Assembly: GCA_963818885.1 (NCBI GenBank)
Contig: CAWFTP010000001.1
Span: 620,001-684,000, forward strand
DNA: 64,000 bases
Source: DATFDN01 sp963818885
GTDB taxonomy: Bacteria; Pseudomonadota; Alphaproteobacteria; Acetobacterales; Acetobacteraceae
Reading direction: 5' to 3'
Shown: in pieces, positions 53,018-62,708 of the stretch
Layout: each line of letters starts with the position of its first letter
How positions within the stretch are numbered: position 1 is the first letter of the stretch
Notes under the pieces: generated by a model
What the model saw: only the letters and a program-made list of their open reading frames with translations
The model's database searches: none
What the model was told of the DNA's origin: nothing
Made by a program: the position numbers and the translations under genes

Positions 53018-55341
53018 GCACCCTTCTGCGGCTGCTCCGCCGGGCTCTGGCACTCGTAGGCAGCCTCGTCCTCGTGTGTGCCATTGGGGTCGGCGGGTTG
53101 GTGTGGATGACCTTGCCGGGCCGGGAGCAGACCCTGTCGATCCCGGGCCTCGCCTCACCGGTCGACATCGTCTTTGACACCGATGGCGTTCCGCGAATTC
53201 GCGCGGCGAACAAGCGTGATGCGGCGACGGCGCTTGGCTATGTCCATGCGCGCGACCGCATGTTCCAGATGGACATGATGCGCCGGCTCGCGGCGGGCCG
53301 GCTCGCCGAGCTGTTCGGGGCTCGCGCGCTGCCGATGGACCGGCAGATGCGCACCCTGGGCCTCGCGCGGCGGGCGGCGGCAGACTACCCCTCGATGTCG
53401 CCGGACGGACACGCCCTGATGGAAGCGTACGCGCGCGGCGTGAACGCCTGGATCGAGCAGCGGGGACGATTTGCCGCGCCCGAGTTCCTGCTGCTGGGTG
53501 CGCCGGAGCCTTGGCGACCCGAGGACAGCCTGCTCTGGGCCAAGACGATGGGTCTTTGGCTGTCGATGAACTGGCGTCAGGAACTGGCGCGCTGGCGTCT
53601 CGAGGGAACGATGCCGCGCGCGCTGATCCTGGCGCTATGGCCGGACGACGAAGGCGTTGCCCCGCCAAATGCGCCGATCGGCCAGGCTGGGGAGACAGGC
53701 GGCGCCGACATTTCGGACCGGCTCGCTGCCGCATTGCCGGCCTTTCCCGCCCCCTTCACCCAGCCGGCGCAGGCATCGAACGCATGGGCGGTCGACGGTC
53801 GCCATACGCAGACTGGCGCGCCCCTGCTCGCGGGGGATCCGCACCTCGCACTCGCCTTCCCGGCCATCTGGTATCTGGCCCGGATCGACACGCCGGACGA
53901 GACGCTGGCCGGCGCGACCTCGCCCGGCGTTCCGCTCCTGGTCCTGGGCCATAACGGCCACATCGCCTGGACCTTCACCACTAACGGCGCGGACGTGCAG
54001 GACATTTTCCTCGAAACGCCGGTCGGACCGGACCATTACCAGACGCCGGACGGCCCGCGTCCGTTCACGACGCGCGAGGAGCGGATAAAGGTTCGCGGTG
54101 CGCCCGATGAGGTCCTGACCGTGCGGGAGACAAGGCATGGTCCGGTGATCAGCGACCTGCTCGACGGCAAGGCCCCGCTGCTCGCAGCCGCGATGGCGAA
54201 CTTGCAGCCCGGCGACACGTCCGCGGCCGGGCTGCTCGCCCTCAACGAGGCGCGGACGGTGGAGGATGCGGGCCGGGCCGCCGCGTTGATCACCTCGCCG
54301 GTGCAAAACCTGATGGTCGCCGACCGCAGTACCATCGCCATGTTCGTGACCGGACGCGTGCCGGTCCGCAAGGCAGGCGACGGCGCCATGCCGGTGGAAG
54401 GCGCCGACGGGGCGTATGATTGGACCGGCTGGGCGGGCGGCCATCAGCTTCCGCATTTCGTGGCCCCGGAGAGCGGCGTGCTGGTGAACGCCAACGAGCG
54501 CGTCGCCAACCCGGAATTCCCCGTCTATCTCGGACGCGACTGGTTCTCGGCCTGGCGGGCGCAGCGCATCCGTGCGTTGCTGGGTCAGGCGGCGCCGCTC
54601 ACAGTCGAGGACTTCACGCACATGCAGCTCGACGTCACCAGCGATATGGCACGCTCGATGCTGCCGGCGCTGCTCTCGATTCCTGCGCCGGAAGGCGTCG
54701 CGGGCGCCGCCTGGAAGCTCTTGCAGGGCTGGGATGGCACGATGAGCGCGGACCGCCCGCAACCGCTGATCTTCGAGGCGTGGATGGGACGCTTCTACAC
54801 CGAGATCCTGCGGCGCGCCGGCGTGCCGGCGACCGCGGAGGCAGCGGCACCGCTCCCCGAATTCCTGCCTTCGACCCTGCTCCCGGGTGGCGCGCATTGG
54901 TGCGGCGGGGATTGCGCGACCATGCTCGGCCAGGCGCTACAAGTGGCCGCGGCCGGTCTCGCCGCCGACTTCGGCCCCGACCCGGGGACCTGGCGATGGG
55001 GGACGGCGCACGAAGCCGTCTTCGCCCACCCGATCCTGGAGCAGATTCCGCTTCTTGGCCGCCTCCTGCGCATCGGCATCGGCGTGCCCGGCAGCGCGAC
55101 CACGGTCTTCGCCGAGGCGAACCTGCCCGGTGACTTCCGCGCCGTGCTCGGGCCTGAGTTCCGCGGTGTCTACGACCTCGCCGATCTCGATCGAAGCCGC
55201 TTCATGATGGCACCGGGGCAGTCAGGCAATCCGTTCAGCGCGGACGCCCGCAGCTTCCTGCAGCGCTGGCGGGACGGCGCGACCGTCACGCTTACGGCGC
55301 GGCCCGAACAGGTCGGCGCGCGTATCCATCTGTCCCCCTGA
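53014..55341 (+). CDS. penicillin acylase family protein
   Basis: A 775-residue N-terminal-nucleophile hydrolase. The start is a signal anchor (LALVGSLVLVCAIGVGGLVW). DGVPRIRAANKRDAATALGY and HARDRMFQMDMMRRLAAGRL form the alpha chain. Autocatalytic cleavage is expected before Ser255 in QASNAWAVDGRHTQTG, which then acts as the nucleophile; GHNGHIAWTFTTNGADVQD contributes to the active site. The family includes penicillin G acylases and quorum-sensing acyl-homoserine-lactone acylases, and the true substrate here is unknown. It should act in the periplasm. A palindrome covers the start codon. Confidence 0.9.
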   Translation: MRTLLRLLRRALALVGSLVLVCAIGVGGLVWMTLPGREQTLSIPGLASPVDIVFDTDGVPRIRAANKRDAATALGYVHARDRMFQMDMMRRLAAGRLAELFGARALPMDRQMRTLGLARRAAADYPSMSPDGHALMEAYARGVNAWIEQRGRFAAPEFLLLGAPEPWRPEDSLLWAKTMGLWLSMNWRQELARWRLEGTMPRALILALWPDDEGVAPPNAPIGQAGETGGADISDRLAAALPAFPAPFTQPAQASNAWAVDGRHTQTGAPLLAGDPHLALAFPAIWYLARIDTPDETLAGATSPGVPLLVLGHNGHIAWTFTTNGADVQDIFLETPVGPDHYQTPDGPRPFTTREERIKVRGAPDEVLTVRETRHGPVISDLLDGKAPLLAAAMANLQPGDTSAAGLLALNEARTVEDAGRAAALITSPVQNLMVADRSTIAMFVTGRVPVRKAGDGAMPVEGADGAYDWTGWAGGHQLPHFVAPESGVLVNANERVANPEFPVYLGRDWFSAWRAQRIRALLGQAAPLTVEDFTHMQLDVTSDMARSMLPALLSIPAPEGVAGAAWKLLQGWDGTMSADRPQPLIFEAWMGRFYTEILRRAGVPATAEAAAPLPEFLPSTLLPGGAHWCGGDCATMLGQALQVAAAGLAADFGPDPGTWRWGTAHEAVFAHPILEQIPLLGRLLRIGIGVPGSATTVFAEANLPGDFRAVLGPEFRGVYDLADLDRSRFMMAPGQSGNPFSADARSFLQRWRDGATVTLTARPEQVGARIHLSP

Positions 55342-55392
55342 GGTTTCGCCATTGACCCGGCGCTCCCGCTTCGGAAACATAGCGGGGGAAAC

Positions 55393-56178
55393 GTGTCCAT
55401 GACCTATAAATCGCCTCGGCGCCCGCAGTTCTTCTACACGACAGCCCCCTTGCCCTGTCCGTACGTCGCCGGAAGGACGGAGCGCAAGGTGGTGACCGAG
55501 ATCGCCGGCCCGGACGCCGAGGCCCTACACGACCGTCTGTCGCGCGCGGGCTTCCGGCGCAGCCACAACATCGCCTACGCGCCGGTCTGCCCGAATTGCC
55601 AGTCCTGCGTGCCCATCCGGATTGCGGCGGCGCATTTCCAGCCCGACCGCACGCTGCGCCGGATCGCGCGGGCGAATGCGTCGACCGAGGGATTCGAGGT
55701 ACCGGCGCGCGCAACCGCCGAGCAGTTCCAGCTGTTCCAGCGCTACCAGCAGGCGCGCCATGGCGGCGGCGACATGGCGACGATGAGCTTCTACGACTAC
55801 CGCGCGATGGTCGAGGACACCCCTATCGAGAGCTTCCTGGTGGAGTTCCGCGATCCAGACGACCGCTTGGTCGGTGCCTGCCTCACCGACCGGCTCGGCG
55901 ACGGGCTCTCGGCTGTCTACAGCTATTTTGCGCCCGAGCTGAAAGGTCGTTCTCTCGGCAACTACGCGATCCTCTGGCTGGTCGAGCGCGCTTGTCAGCT
56001 CGGTCTGCCTTATGTCTATCTCGGCTACTGGGTCCCGGAAAGCCGCAAGATGGCCTACAAGGCCCGCTTCCGCCCGACCGAGATCCTGGTGGGCGGAACC
56101 TGGCGCATGCTCACCGACGCCGACATCATCCCGACCACCGCACCGGCACCCGCGCTGGTCCCGGCATCGGCGGTGTAG
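55393..56178 (+). CDS. bpt: leucyl/arginyl-tRNA--protein transferase (Bpt-type arginyltransferase)
   Basis: A 261-residue aminoacyl-tRNA--protein transferase of the ATE/Bpt type. It has the N-terminal Cys cluster YTTAPLPCPYVAGRTERKVV and CPNCQSCVPIRI near residue 65. The GNAT-like half carries FLVEFRDPDDRLVGACLTDR and YVYLGYWVPESRKMAYKARF. It attaches Leu or Arg to N-terminal acidic residues and so marks proteins for ClpAP degradation by the N-end rule. A GTG at 55393 and an ATG at 55399 are both possible starts after GGGGGAAAC. Its position near parC is common in alphaproteobacteria. Confidence 0.93.
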   Translation: MSMTYKSPRRPQFFYTTAPLPCPYVAGRTERKVVTEIAGPDAEALHDRLSRAGFRRSHNIAYAPVCPNCQSCVPIRIAAAHFQPDRTLRRIARANASTEGFEVPARATAEQFQLFQRYQQARHGGGDMATMSFYDYRAMVEDTPIESFLVEFRDPDDRLVGACLTDRLGDGLSAVYSYFAPELKGRSLGNYAILWLVERACQLGLPYVYLGYWVPESRKMAYKARFRPTEILVGGTWRMLTDADIIPTTAPAPALVPASAV

Positions 56179-56191
56179 GGATGCACTGCAC

Positions 56192-57418
56192 TCAGCTCGT
56201 CGTCACCGGGAAGTTGCACTTGCTGCTGAGCGGATAGATCGCATCCGCCGCCGGGATGGTCGACACATGCTCGAACAGGTCCCAGCCGCCTGGCTTGGAG
56301 GGCTTCTTCGCCTTCCAGAGATAGACCGGAAACTCGCCCTGGCCGTCGGCGCGCACGCGGCCTGGTCCGAAGGCGTCGTCATCGGTGGGAATGCCTTTCA
56401 GGCGGGCCACCGTGTCGCGCCCGCTCTGCTTGGCCTTCGCGGCGCCCATCGCGGCGACTGTCTTCAGGTAGTGCAGGGTGATCGCATAGTTGCTGGCATG
56501 CGCCATGTTGGGATAGGCGCCATTGGACAGGTGCGGCAGCACGCGCTTGGTGAATGCCCGGGTGCGATCGTTGTAATCCCAGTAGAACGTGGTGGTGCAA
56601 TTCAGCCCGACCGTCAGGTCCGGGCCGAGCGCGTGGACGTCGGTGATGAAGATCAGCAGTGGCGCGATCTTCATCGTCTGGTTGATGCCGAATTCGTGCG
56701 CCTGCTTGATGCAGTTCACCGTGTCCGCGCCGGCGTTGGCGAGCCCAAGCACCTTCGCCCCGCTCGCCTGCGCCTGTTGGATATAAGAGGAGAAGTCCGT
56801 CGTCTCCGGGAATGGGTAGCGCAACGTCCCCTTCACCACGCCGCCGTTCTTCTTCACCACAGCAGCGGTCTGCTGCTCGAGCGTGGTGCCGAACACGTAA
56901 TTGGCGGTGATGATGAACCAGTCCTTGTCGCCGCCCTTCACCAGACCCGCGGCGGCCTGCGACAGCATATAATTGTTGAACGTCCAGCGGATCGTATTCG
57001 GGCTGCACTGCGCATTGGTCAGGTCCTCGGTGGCCGCGGAGCCGTCGAGCAGAATCCGGTTCTTCTGCGTCGCCACCTGCGAGACCGCCAGCGCCACCGA
57101 GGAGGTCGGGACGTCAACGATCGCGTCGACTCCCTGGTCAAACCATTGCCGCGCGATGGAGGATGCGACGTCGGGCTTGTTCTGGTGGTCGGCCTCGATT
57201 ACCTCCACGTCGAATCCATGCGCGCCGGGATTGAATTCGGCGACCGCTTGGCGCGCGCACGCCACCGAGTTGGGGCCGGTCGTATCACGGTACGTGCCGC
57301 TGAGATCGGTGAGCACGCCAAGCCGTACCTTCGGGCGTTCCTGCGCGCGAACGCGGAACAAGGGCACGGCCGTGGAGACAGCGGCCCCTGCGAGGGCACC
57401 GCGACGGGTCAGCAGCAT
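56192..57418 (-). CDS. ABC transporter substrate-binding protein, branched-chain type (orphan)
   Basis: A 408-residue periplasmic protein with a signal peptide (MLLTRRGALAGAAVSTAVPL, ending VRAQ). The mature start KVRLGVLTDLSGTYRDTTGP and ANYVFGTTLEQQTAAVVKKN fit type I binding proteins of the LivK family; LGLANAGADTVNCIKQAHEF is also typical. No permease or ATPase gene flanks it, so it may work with a transporter elsewhere, such as the Liv-type operon at 5.7-10.5 kb. It is convergent with bpt (14-base gap) and lies 32 bases downstream of parC on the same strand. Confidence 0.88.
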   Translation of the reverse strand: MLLTRRGALAGAAVSTAVPLFRVRAQERPKVRLGVLTDLSGTYRDTTGPNSVACARQAVAEFNPGAHGFDVEVIEADHQNKPDVASSIARQWFDQGVDAIVDVPTSSVALAVSQVATQKNRILLDGSAATEDLTNAQCSPNTIRWTFNNYMLSQAAAGLVKGGDKDWFIITANYVFGTTLEQQTAAVVKKNGGVVKGTLRYPFPETTDFSSYIQQAQASGAKVLGLANAGADTVNCIKQAHEFGINQTMKIAPLLIFITDVHALGPDLTVGLNCTTTFYWDYNDRTRAFTKRVLPHLSNGAYPNMAHASNYAITLHYLKTVAAMGAAKAKQSGRDTVARLKGIPTDDDAFGPGRVRADGQGEFPVYLWKAKKPSKPGGWDLFEHVSTIPAADAIYPLSSKCNFPVTTS

Positions 57419-57450
57419 GGACGTCTCCGTTCTGTTTCGAGGTGTTCCCG

Positions 57451-59700
57451 CTACTTGCCCGATTGGCCGCCCCCGTCAACCCGACGCGGCCCAAAACGCC
57501 CACTGCTCGGGAACCCGTGCGGCGGCACCCGTCCCGCCTGTCCCCGTTCCCCCAGCCACGGACGCAGATCGGTCTCGGTGCGGGTGCGACCGCCGCTCGG
57601 CCAGCTCAGCCCATCGGTCAGCCGGAACACGCGCGCGTCGGCGAGCTTACCCTCCCGATAGCGCTGCAGGATGACGCCCGCGCCGCGCGGCATCTCCGGC
57701 ACCTGGGCCAGCGGAAACACCAGCAGGCGCCGGTTGGTACCCACCACCGCGACATGGTCGCCCTCCACCGGAACACAGACCACGGCCTCCTCCCCGGGGC
57801 GGAGATTGAGCACCTGTTTGCCGGCGCGCCGTTCGCTCAAGAGCTCAGCCACCGGAACGACAAAGCCGCGCCCGGAGTCGGATGCGATGAGGTACTGCCC
57901 ACCTTCCGCATAGACGAACAGCGCGACGACATCGGCGTCGTTGCCGAGCTCGGCCAGCAATCGCACCGGCTGGCCGTCCCCGCGCCCACGCGGCAGATCC
58001 GCCGCTTTCAGCGTGTATGCGCGCCCGTTGGTGCCGAACAAGCAGAGGCGGTCCGTCGTCTGGCAAGCGAGCAGCAGCTTCAGCCGGTCGCCCTCCTTGA
58101 AGCGCAGCTCGGCGGGATCGGCGACGGCGCCCTTCAGCGCCCGTATCCAGCCCTTCTCCGACAGGACGACGGTGATCGCCTCGCGCTCCACGAACGCCTC
58201 GGTCGCGACCTCCACGGCGGCGGGCGCAGCGCCGATCTCGGTGCGCCGCGCGCCCAGCGCGCCGGCGCCAAAGCGCGCGCGGACTTCCTCGAGTTCCGTT
58301 GCAATGCGTGTCCAGCGCATCGACGGATCCTTGAGCAGCGCCTGGATGTCCTTGCGCTCGCGCGAAAGCGATTTGTGCTCCTTGCGCAGCTCCATCTCCT
58401 CGAGCCTGCGCAGGCTGCGCAGGCGCATGTTCAAGATGGCTTCCGCCTGCGCGTCGGAGAGCGAGAAGCGCGCGATCAGCCGCGGCTTCGGCTGTTCCTC
58501 CTCGCGGATGATCGCGATGACCTCGTCGAGGTTGAGGTAGACGAGCAGATAGCCGTCGAGCACCTCGAGCCGCCGCTCGATCGCCGCGAGGCGATGACGC
58601 GAGCGCCGCTCCAGCACCTCCCGGCGGTGGTCGAGGAAGGCGCGCAGCACCTCCTTCAGCGTCATCACGCGCGGCGTGCGTGTCGCGTCGAGCACGTTCA
58701 TGTTGAGGGGAAAGCGCTGCTCTAGCGCGGTCGCGCGGAACAGCGTCTCCATCAGTACCTCGGGCTCGACCCCGCGCGAGCGCGGTTCGAGCACTAATCG
58801 CACCGTCTCGGTGCTTTCGTCGCGCACGTCGCCCAGCAGCGGCAGCTTGCGCTCCTCGATCAGCGCGGCGATCTGCTCTATAAGTTTCGCCTTCTGCACC
58901 TGATACGGGATTTCGCTGACGACGATCTGCCACATGCCGTGCTTGCCGCGCTCCACCGCCCAACGGGCCCGCACGCGGAAGCCGCCGCGCCCCGTCTCGT
59001 ACGCGGCGAGCACCGCCGCCGTGTCCTCGACCAGCACGCCGCCCGTCGGAAAGTCCGGACCCGGCATCAGGCGTACGAGGCCGGCCGTCGTGGCCTCGGG
59101 ATTCCGAATCAGGTGGATCGCGGCGGCGCAGACCTCGCCAGCGTTATGCGGCGGGATCGAGGTCGCCATGCCGACCGCGATGCCGGCGGCACCGTTGGCG
59201 AGCAGGTTGGGGAAGGCGCCGGGCAAGACGACGGGCTCGTGCTCCTCCCCGTCGTAGGTGGCGCGGAAATCGACCGCGTCCTCGTCGATGCCGGCGAGGA
59301 TCGCCTGTGCGACCGCCGTCAACCGCGCTTCCGTGTAGCGCATCGCCGCCGGGTTATCGCCGTCGATATTGCCGAAATTGCCTTGGCCCTCGACGAGCGG
59401 ATAGCGAACGGCGAAATCCTGCGCGAGCCGCACCAGAGCGTCGTACACCGCGACATCACCGTGTGGGTGGAACTTGCCGATCACGTCGCCCACCACGCGG
59501 GCGCATTTCTTGAAACCCGCAGCCGGATCGAGACGCAGCAGGTGCATCGCGTAGATCAGCCGCCGGTGCACCGGCTTGAGCCCGTCCCGCACATCGGGGA
59601 GCGAGCGCGACATGATGGTCGAGAGGGCATAGGCGAGATACCGCTCCGAGAGCGCGTCAGCGAGACGCGTTTCCTCGATGCGGCCGGCATCATCCGGCAT
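57451..59700 (-). CDS. parC: DNA topoisomerase IV subunit A
   Basis: A 749-residue type IIA topoisomerase subunit. The start MPDDAGRIEETRLADALSER at 59700 was preferred; the frame extends upstream into recO. The catalytic Tyr lies in AAMRYTEARLT near residue 120. The winged-helix region has KFHPHGDVAVYDALVRLAQD near residue 72, where the position equal to E. coli Ser80 is Val and that of Glu84 is Asp. The C-terminal part forms blades such as ITVVLSEKGWIRALKG and VVGTNRRLLVFPLAQVPE. It decatenates daughter chromosomes with ParE. The recO gene overlaps its start by 11 bases, so both are likely co-transcribed. Confidence 0.95.
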   Translation of the reverse strand: MPDDAGRIEETRLADALSERYLAYALSTIMSRSLPDVRDGLKPVHRRLIYAMHLLRLDPAAGFKKCARVVGDVIGKFHPHGDVAVYDALVRLAQDFAVRYPLVEGQGNFGNIDGDNPAAMRYTEARLTAVAQAILAGIDEDAVDFRATYDGEEHEPVVLPGAFPNLLANGAAGIAVGMATSIPPHNAGEVCAAAIHLIRNPEATTAGLVRLMPGPDFPTGGVLVEDTAAVLAAYETGRGGFRVRARWAVERGKHGMWQIVVSEIPYQVQKAKLIEQIAALIEERKLPLLGDVRDESTETVRLVLEPRSRGVEPEVLMETLFRATALEQRFPLNMNVLDATRTPRVMTLKEVLRAFLDHRREVLERRSRHRLAAIERRLEVLDGYLLVYLNLDEVIAIIREEEQPKPRLIARFSLSDAQAEAILNMRLRSLRRLEEMELRKEHKSLSRERKDIQALLKDPSMRWTRIATELEEVRARFGAGALGARRTEIGAAPAAVEVATEAFVEREAITVVLSEKGWIRALKGAVADPAELRFKEGDRLKLLLACQTTDRLCLFGTNGRAYTLKAADLPRGRGDGQPVRLLAELGNDADVVALFVYAEGGQYLIASDSGRGFVVPVAELLSERRAGKQVLNLRPGEEAVVCVPVEGDHVAVVGTNRRLLVFPLAQVPEMPRGAGVILQRYREGKLADARVFRLTDGLSWPSGGRTRTETDLRPWLGERGQAGRVPPHGFPSSGRFGPRRVDGGGQSGK

Positions 59701-60431
59701 GCGGCGACTCCAGAAGGGCGATACGGTCGTACAGCATCTGGCGCGCTGGGGGCAGCGGCTTGTGCTGCACGCCAAAGGCGTCGCGGGCGAGGAAATGCCC
59801 GGTCAGGCGCAGCCCGGCCGCCCAATCGGCCGCGGTGCCGTCCTGTGCGGCGTCAAGCAGAAACCCGGGCAGCGCCAGCAGCCGCTCCCGCCAGGCGCCC
59901 GCCGCTTCCGCCGTAACCGCCCGCCCGGTGCGAGGCGAGACATAGGCGAGGCCATTGGTGGCGCCGGTCACGGCGCAGGCCGAGAGGTCGAGCCCGTAGC
60001 CAAGATCGGCGAGCAACGCCGCTTCCCAGCGCACCAGCTCGGTGACCATCGACCCCGGCTGGGACAGACCGGCGATCAGGCGCAGCAGGCCGTGGAACAC
60101 GCGCGGATGCGCCTCCCGCTCCGGCAACGCACCCGAGGCGACCGCGCAGCCGGCGCCGAGGACCGCGAGATGGACCGGATCGTCCATCGCAAGCGCGGCG
60201 GCAGGATGCGCTAGCTCGGCGCTGAAGCTCCCGAGCTGGTCGGCGAGCCGCGCGACCCAACGCACCTGCACGAGGTTGCCGGGCTGCCAGATCGCGGTGC
60301 GCGCCCGCGCCGCTCCGCCCCGGGCAAGGCCGCGATGTCACTCCCTGCGCCTCTGTGAGCACCGACGCGACGGCGTCTCCCTCGCCGTAGGGGCGGACAT
60401 CAAGGACAATGGCGGGAGCATCCCATTCCAT
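59690..60431 (-). pseudogene. recO: DNA repair protein RecO, one +1 frameshift near N-terminus
   Basis: RecO loads RecA with RecR on single-stranded DNA. The N-terminal part (MEWDAPAIVLDVRPYGEGDA, VASVLTEAQG) is an OB fold. One extra base near 60338 disrupts it: VHRGLARGGAARARTAIWQP is read only if that base is skipped. The rest (GNLVQVRWVARLADQLGSFS, then ELVRWEAALLADLGYGLDLS and CAVTGATNGLAYVSPRTGRA) is intact to the stop at 59690. A lone break in a conserved housekeeping gene is probably a sequence error rather than true loss. It overlaps parC and is divergent from a LysR gene 41 bases away. Confidence 0.82.
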
Positions 60432-60472
60432 GCGTGGAGCCTAGGGTCCTATCACCGAGGAAAGAGCCTTCG

Positions 60473-61384
60473 ATGTTCATGCGCCAGCTAAATTATCTCA
60501 TCGCGTTGGACAAGCATCGGCACTTCGGCAGGGCCGCGGAAAGCTGCCATGTCTCGCAGCCGGCATTATCGAACGCGCTCAGGGAACTGGAGCGGGAACT
60601 CGGCATCACGATCATCAAGCGAAGCCGGACGTTTCAGGGGATCACGCCGGAAGGTGAGCGAGTCATCCTGTGGGCACGCCAAATGCTTGCCTCGCTGGAG
60701 GGGCTTCGGCAGGAAGCCGATCTGGTTCGCAGCGTGCCGCGGGGACATCTCGCGATCGGCGTGATCCCCACCGCGATCCACGCCGCCACGCTGCTGAGCG
60801 CGGAGTACCGGCAGATGATGCCCCAGTTGACCCTTGAGGTGCTGTCGCTGAGCACTCCGGCGATTCTACGGGGATTGAAGGAGCAGGATCTGCATCTCGG
60901 CCTGCTCTACCAGAGGTCGGTGGTCGACGAAGCGCTCGACGTGCTTCCTCTATTCTCCGAACGCTACGTCCTGGTTGCTGGCGAGCAGGCCTCCCTCCCA
61001 CGGCAATTGAGCTGGGCGGAAGTAGCCGAGCTGCCGCTGTGCCTGCTCAGCCGGGACATGCAAAATCGCCAGATGCTCGATGCGGTGTTCAGCCAGCTGG
61101 GGACGACGCCGAACGTGGTGCTCGAGACCAACGCCATCCGCGTCCTTCTCGCCGAATCCCTCAGCGGGCGTGCATTCAGCGTCATGCCTCTCAGCGCCTT
61201 GCCGACGCAATACCCGCAAGCCGGCATCCGGGCCCACACGATCATTCCGGAGCACGCCGAGGGAGTCGGCTTGGTGAGGCGCCGGCGCGAATCGCAGCCC
61301 GCGTTGTCCGAGGCCAGCTGGCGACTGGCGGAAGGGCTCGGCCTTCAGGCCATCCTCGATAAACCGTTGACCGCGCGGCCGTGA
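60473..61384 (+). CDS. LysR family transcriptional regulator
   Basis: A 303-residue LysR regulator with N-terminal helix-turn-helix FMRQLNYLIALDKHRHFGRA, then SQPALSNALRELERELGITI, and an effector domain from about residue 90 (GHLAIGVIPTAIHAATLLSA). ATG 60473 was used because the helix-turn-helix starts there; the longer frame from 60434 adds 13 unrelated residues. The formate dehydrogenase gene starts 119 bases downstream on the same strand, so control of formate oxidation is a plausible role. LysR genes beside formate dehydrogenases are known in methylotrophs and relatives. Confidence 0.88.
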   Translation: MFMRQLNYLIALDKHRHFGRAAESCHVSQPALSNALRELERELGITIIKRSRTFQGITPEGERVILWARQMLASLEGLRQEADLVRSVPRGHLAIGVIPTAIHAATLLSAEYRQMMPQLTLEVLSLSTPAILRGLKEQDLHLGLLYQRSVVDEALDVLPLFSERYVLVAGEQASLPRQLSWAEVAELPLCLLSRDMQNRQMLDAVFSQLGTTPNVVLETNAIRVLLAESLSGRAFSVMPLSALPTQYPQAGIRAHTIIPEHAEGVGLVRRRRESQPALSEASWRLAEGLGLQAILDKPLTARP

Positions 61385-61503
61385 TAAGCGGCGGTTATCA
61401 TGAGTTTCAATCAAACGATTGGACCAGGCCGGCTAGGGTGGCCACCTTCGCTTCGTCGGCAGCCGAACAGTGGGCAGCCGCGAAAGAAATGGAGGGAACA
61501 TCC

Positions 61504-62664
61504 ATGGCAAAGGTCCTGTGCGTCCTCTATCCCGATCCGCAAGCTGGGTATCCCCCGCCCTATGCGCGGGATGACATCCCGACCATCACCACTTACGCTA
61601 ACGGCCAGACCGCCCCCACGCCAAAGGGGCCTCTCGGGTTTAAGCCGGGCGAGCTCGTCGGCTGCGTCTCGGGTAAGCTGGGTCTTCGCGACTATATGGA
61701 AAAGCACGGCCACGAGCTCATCGTGACCAGTGACAAGGATGGCCCGCACTCCGAATTCGAGAAGCAGCTTCCCGATGCGGAGGTGGTCATTTCCCAGCCT
61801 TTCTGGCCGGCCTATCTGACCAAGGAGCGCATCGCGAAAGCCAGGAAGCTGAAGCTCGCCCTCACCGCGGGCATCGGCTCCGACCATGTCGATCTCGAGG
61901 CGGCCGCGCGGGCCCATGTCACCGTTGCCGAGGTGACCGGATCCAACAGCATCAGCGTGGCGGAACATGCCGTGATGATGGTGCTGTCGCTGGTCCGCAA
62001 TTATCTGCCGTCGCATGGGATCTCCACGTACGGCGTGTGGAACATCGCCGACTGCGTTGCCCGCAGCTACGACGTCGAGGGCATGCATTTCGGCACGATC
62101 GGCGCCGGCCGGATCGGTCTCGCGGTGCTGCGCAGACTCAAGCCCTTCGACCTGCATCTGCACTATACCGATCCGCACCGGCTGAGCCCGGAGATCGAGA
62201 AAGAGCTGGGCCTGACCTTTCACCCGGATGCGGAATCTCTCGTGCGCGCGGTCGACATCGTCGACGTCCACATGCCGCTCTATCCCTCGACCGAGCACTT
62301 CTTCAACGACGCAATGTTCGCGAAAATGAAGCGCGGTGCCTACCTCATCAACACGGCACGCGGAAAACTGATGGAGCGCGACGCCGTCGTGCGCGCTCTC
62401 ACGTCCGGCCACATCGCCGGCTACGCTGGTGACGTATGGTTCCCCCAGCCGGCACCGTCGGATCACCCTTGGCGAACCATGCCGTTCAATGGCATGACGC
62501 CGCACATGTCAGGCAGCTCGCTCTCCGCACAGGCGCGCTATGCTGCCGGCACGCTGGAGATCCTGGAGAGCTATTTTGGTGGAACCCCGATCCGTCCCGA
62601 ATATCTCATCGTCGACGGCGGCGTGCTCGCTGGCACGGGCGCCAAATCCTATAAGCTGACGTGA
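61504..62664 (+). CDS. fdh: NAD-dependent formate dehydrogenase
   Basis: A 386-residue metal-independent formate dehydrogenase of the D-2-hydroxyacid dehydrogenase superfamily. It oxidises formate to CO2 with NAD+. The conserved parts are MAKVLCVLYPDPQAGYPPPY, the Asn region EVTGSNSISVAEHAVMMVLS near residue 143, the NAD motif GTIGAGRIGLAVLRRLKPFD near 197, the catalytic Arg in NTARGKLMERDAV near 281, the Gln in VWFPQPAPSDHPWRTMP and the catalytic His in MTPHMSGSSLSAQARY. ATG 61504 follows GGAGGGA. It could serve formate from methoxy-group or C1 metabolism linked to aromatic degradation. Confidence 0.95.
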   Translation: MAKVLCVLYPDPQAGYPPPYARDDIPTITTYANGQTAPTPKGPLGFKPGELVGCVSGKLGLRDYMEKHGHELIVTSDKDGPHSEFEKQLPDAEVVISQPFWPAYLTKERIAKARKLKLALTAGIGSDHVDLEAAARAHVTVAEVTGSNSISVAEHAVMMVLSLVRNYLPSHGISTYGVWNIADCVARSYDVEGMHFGTIGAGRIGLAVLRRLKPFDLHLHYTDPHRLSPEIEKELGLTFHPDAESLVRAVDIVDVHMPLYPSTEHFFNDAMFAKMKRGAYLINTARGKLMERDAVVRALTSGHIAGYAGDVWFPQPAPSDHPWRTMPFNGMTPHMSGSSLSAQARYAAGTLEILESYFGGTPIRPEYLIVDGGVLAGTGAKSYKLT

Positions 62665-62708
62665 TTCGCGACGCTGGGCGACGCGAACAAACCGGCAAGG
62701 AGTGACGC

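Noticed and set aside
53635..54897. Minus-strand open frame of 420 codons
   Set aside because: Antisense to the penicillin acylase gene, with no domain.
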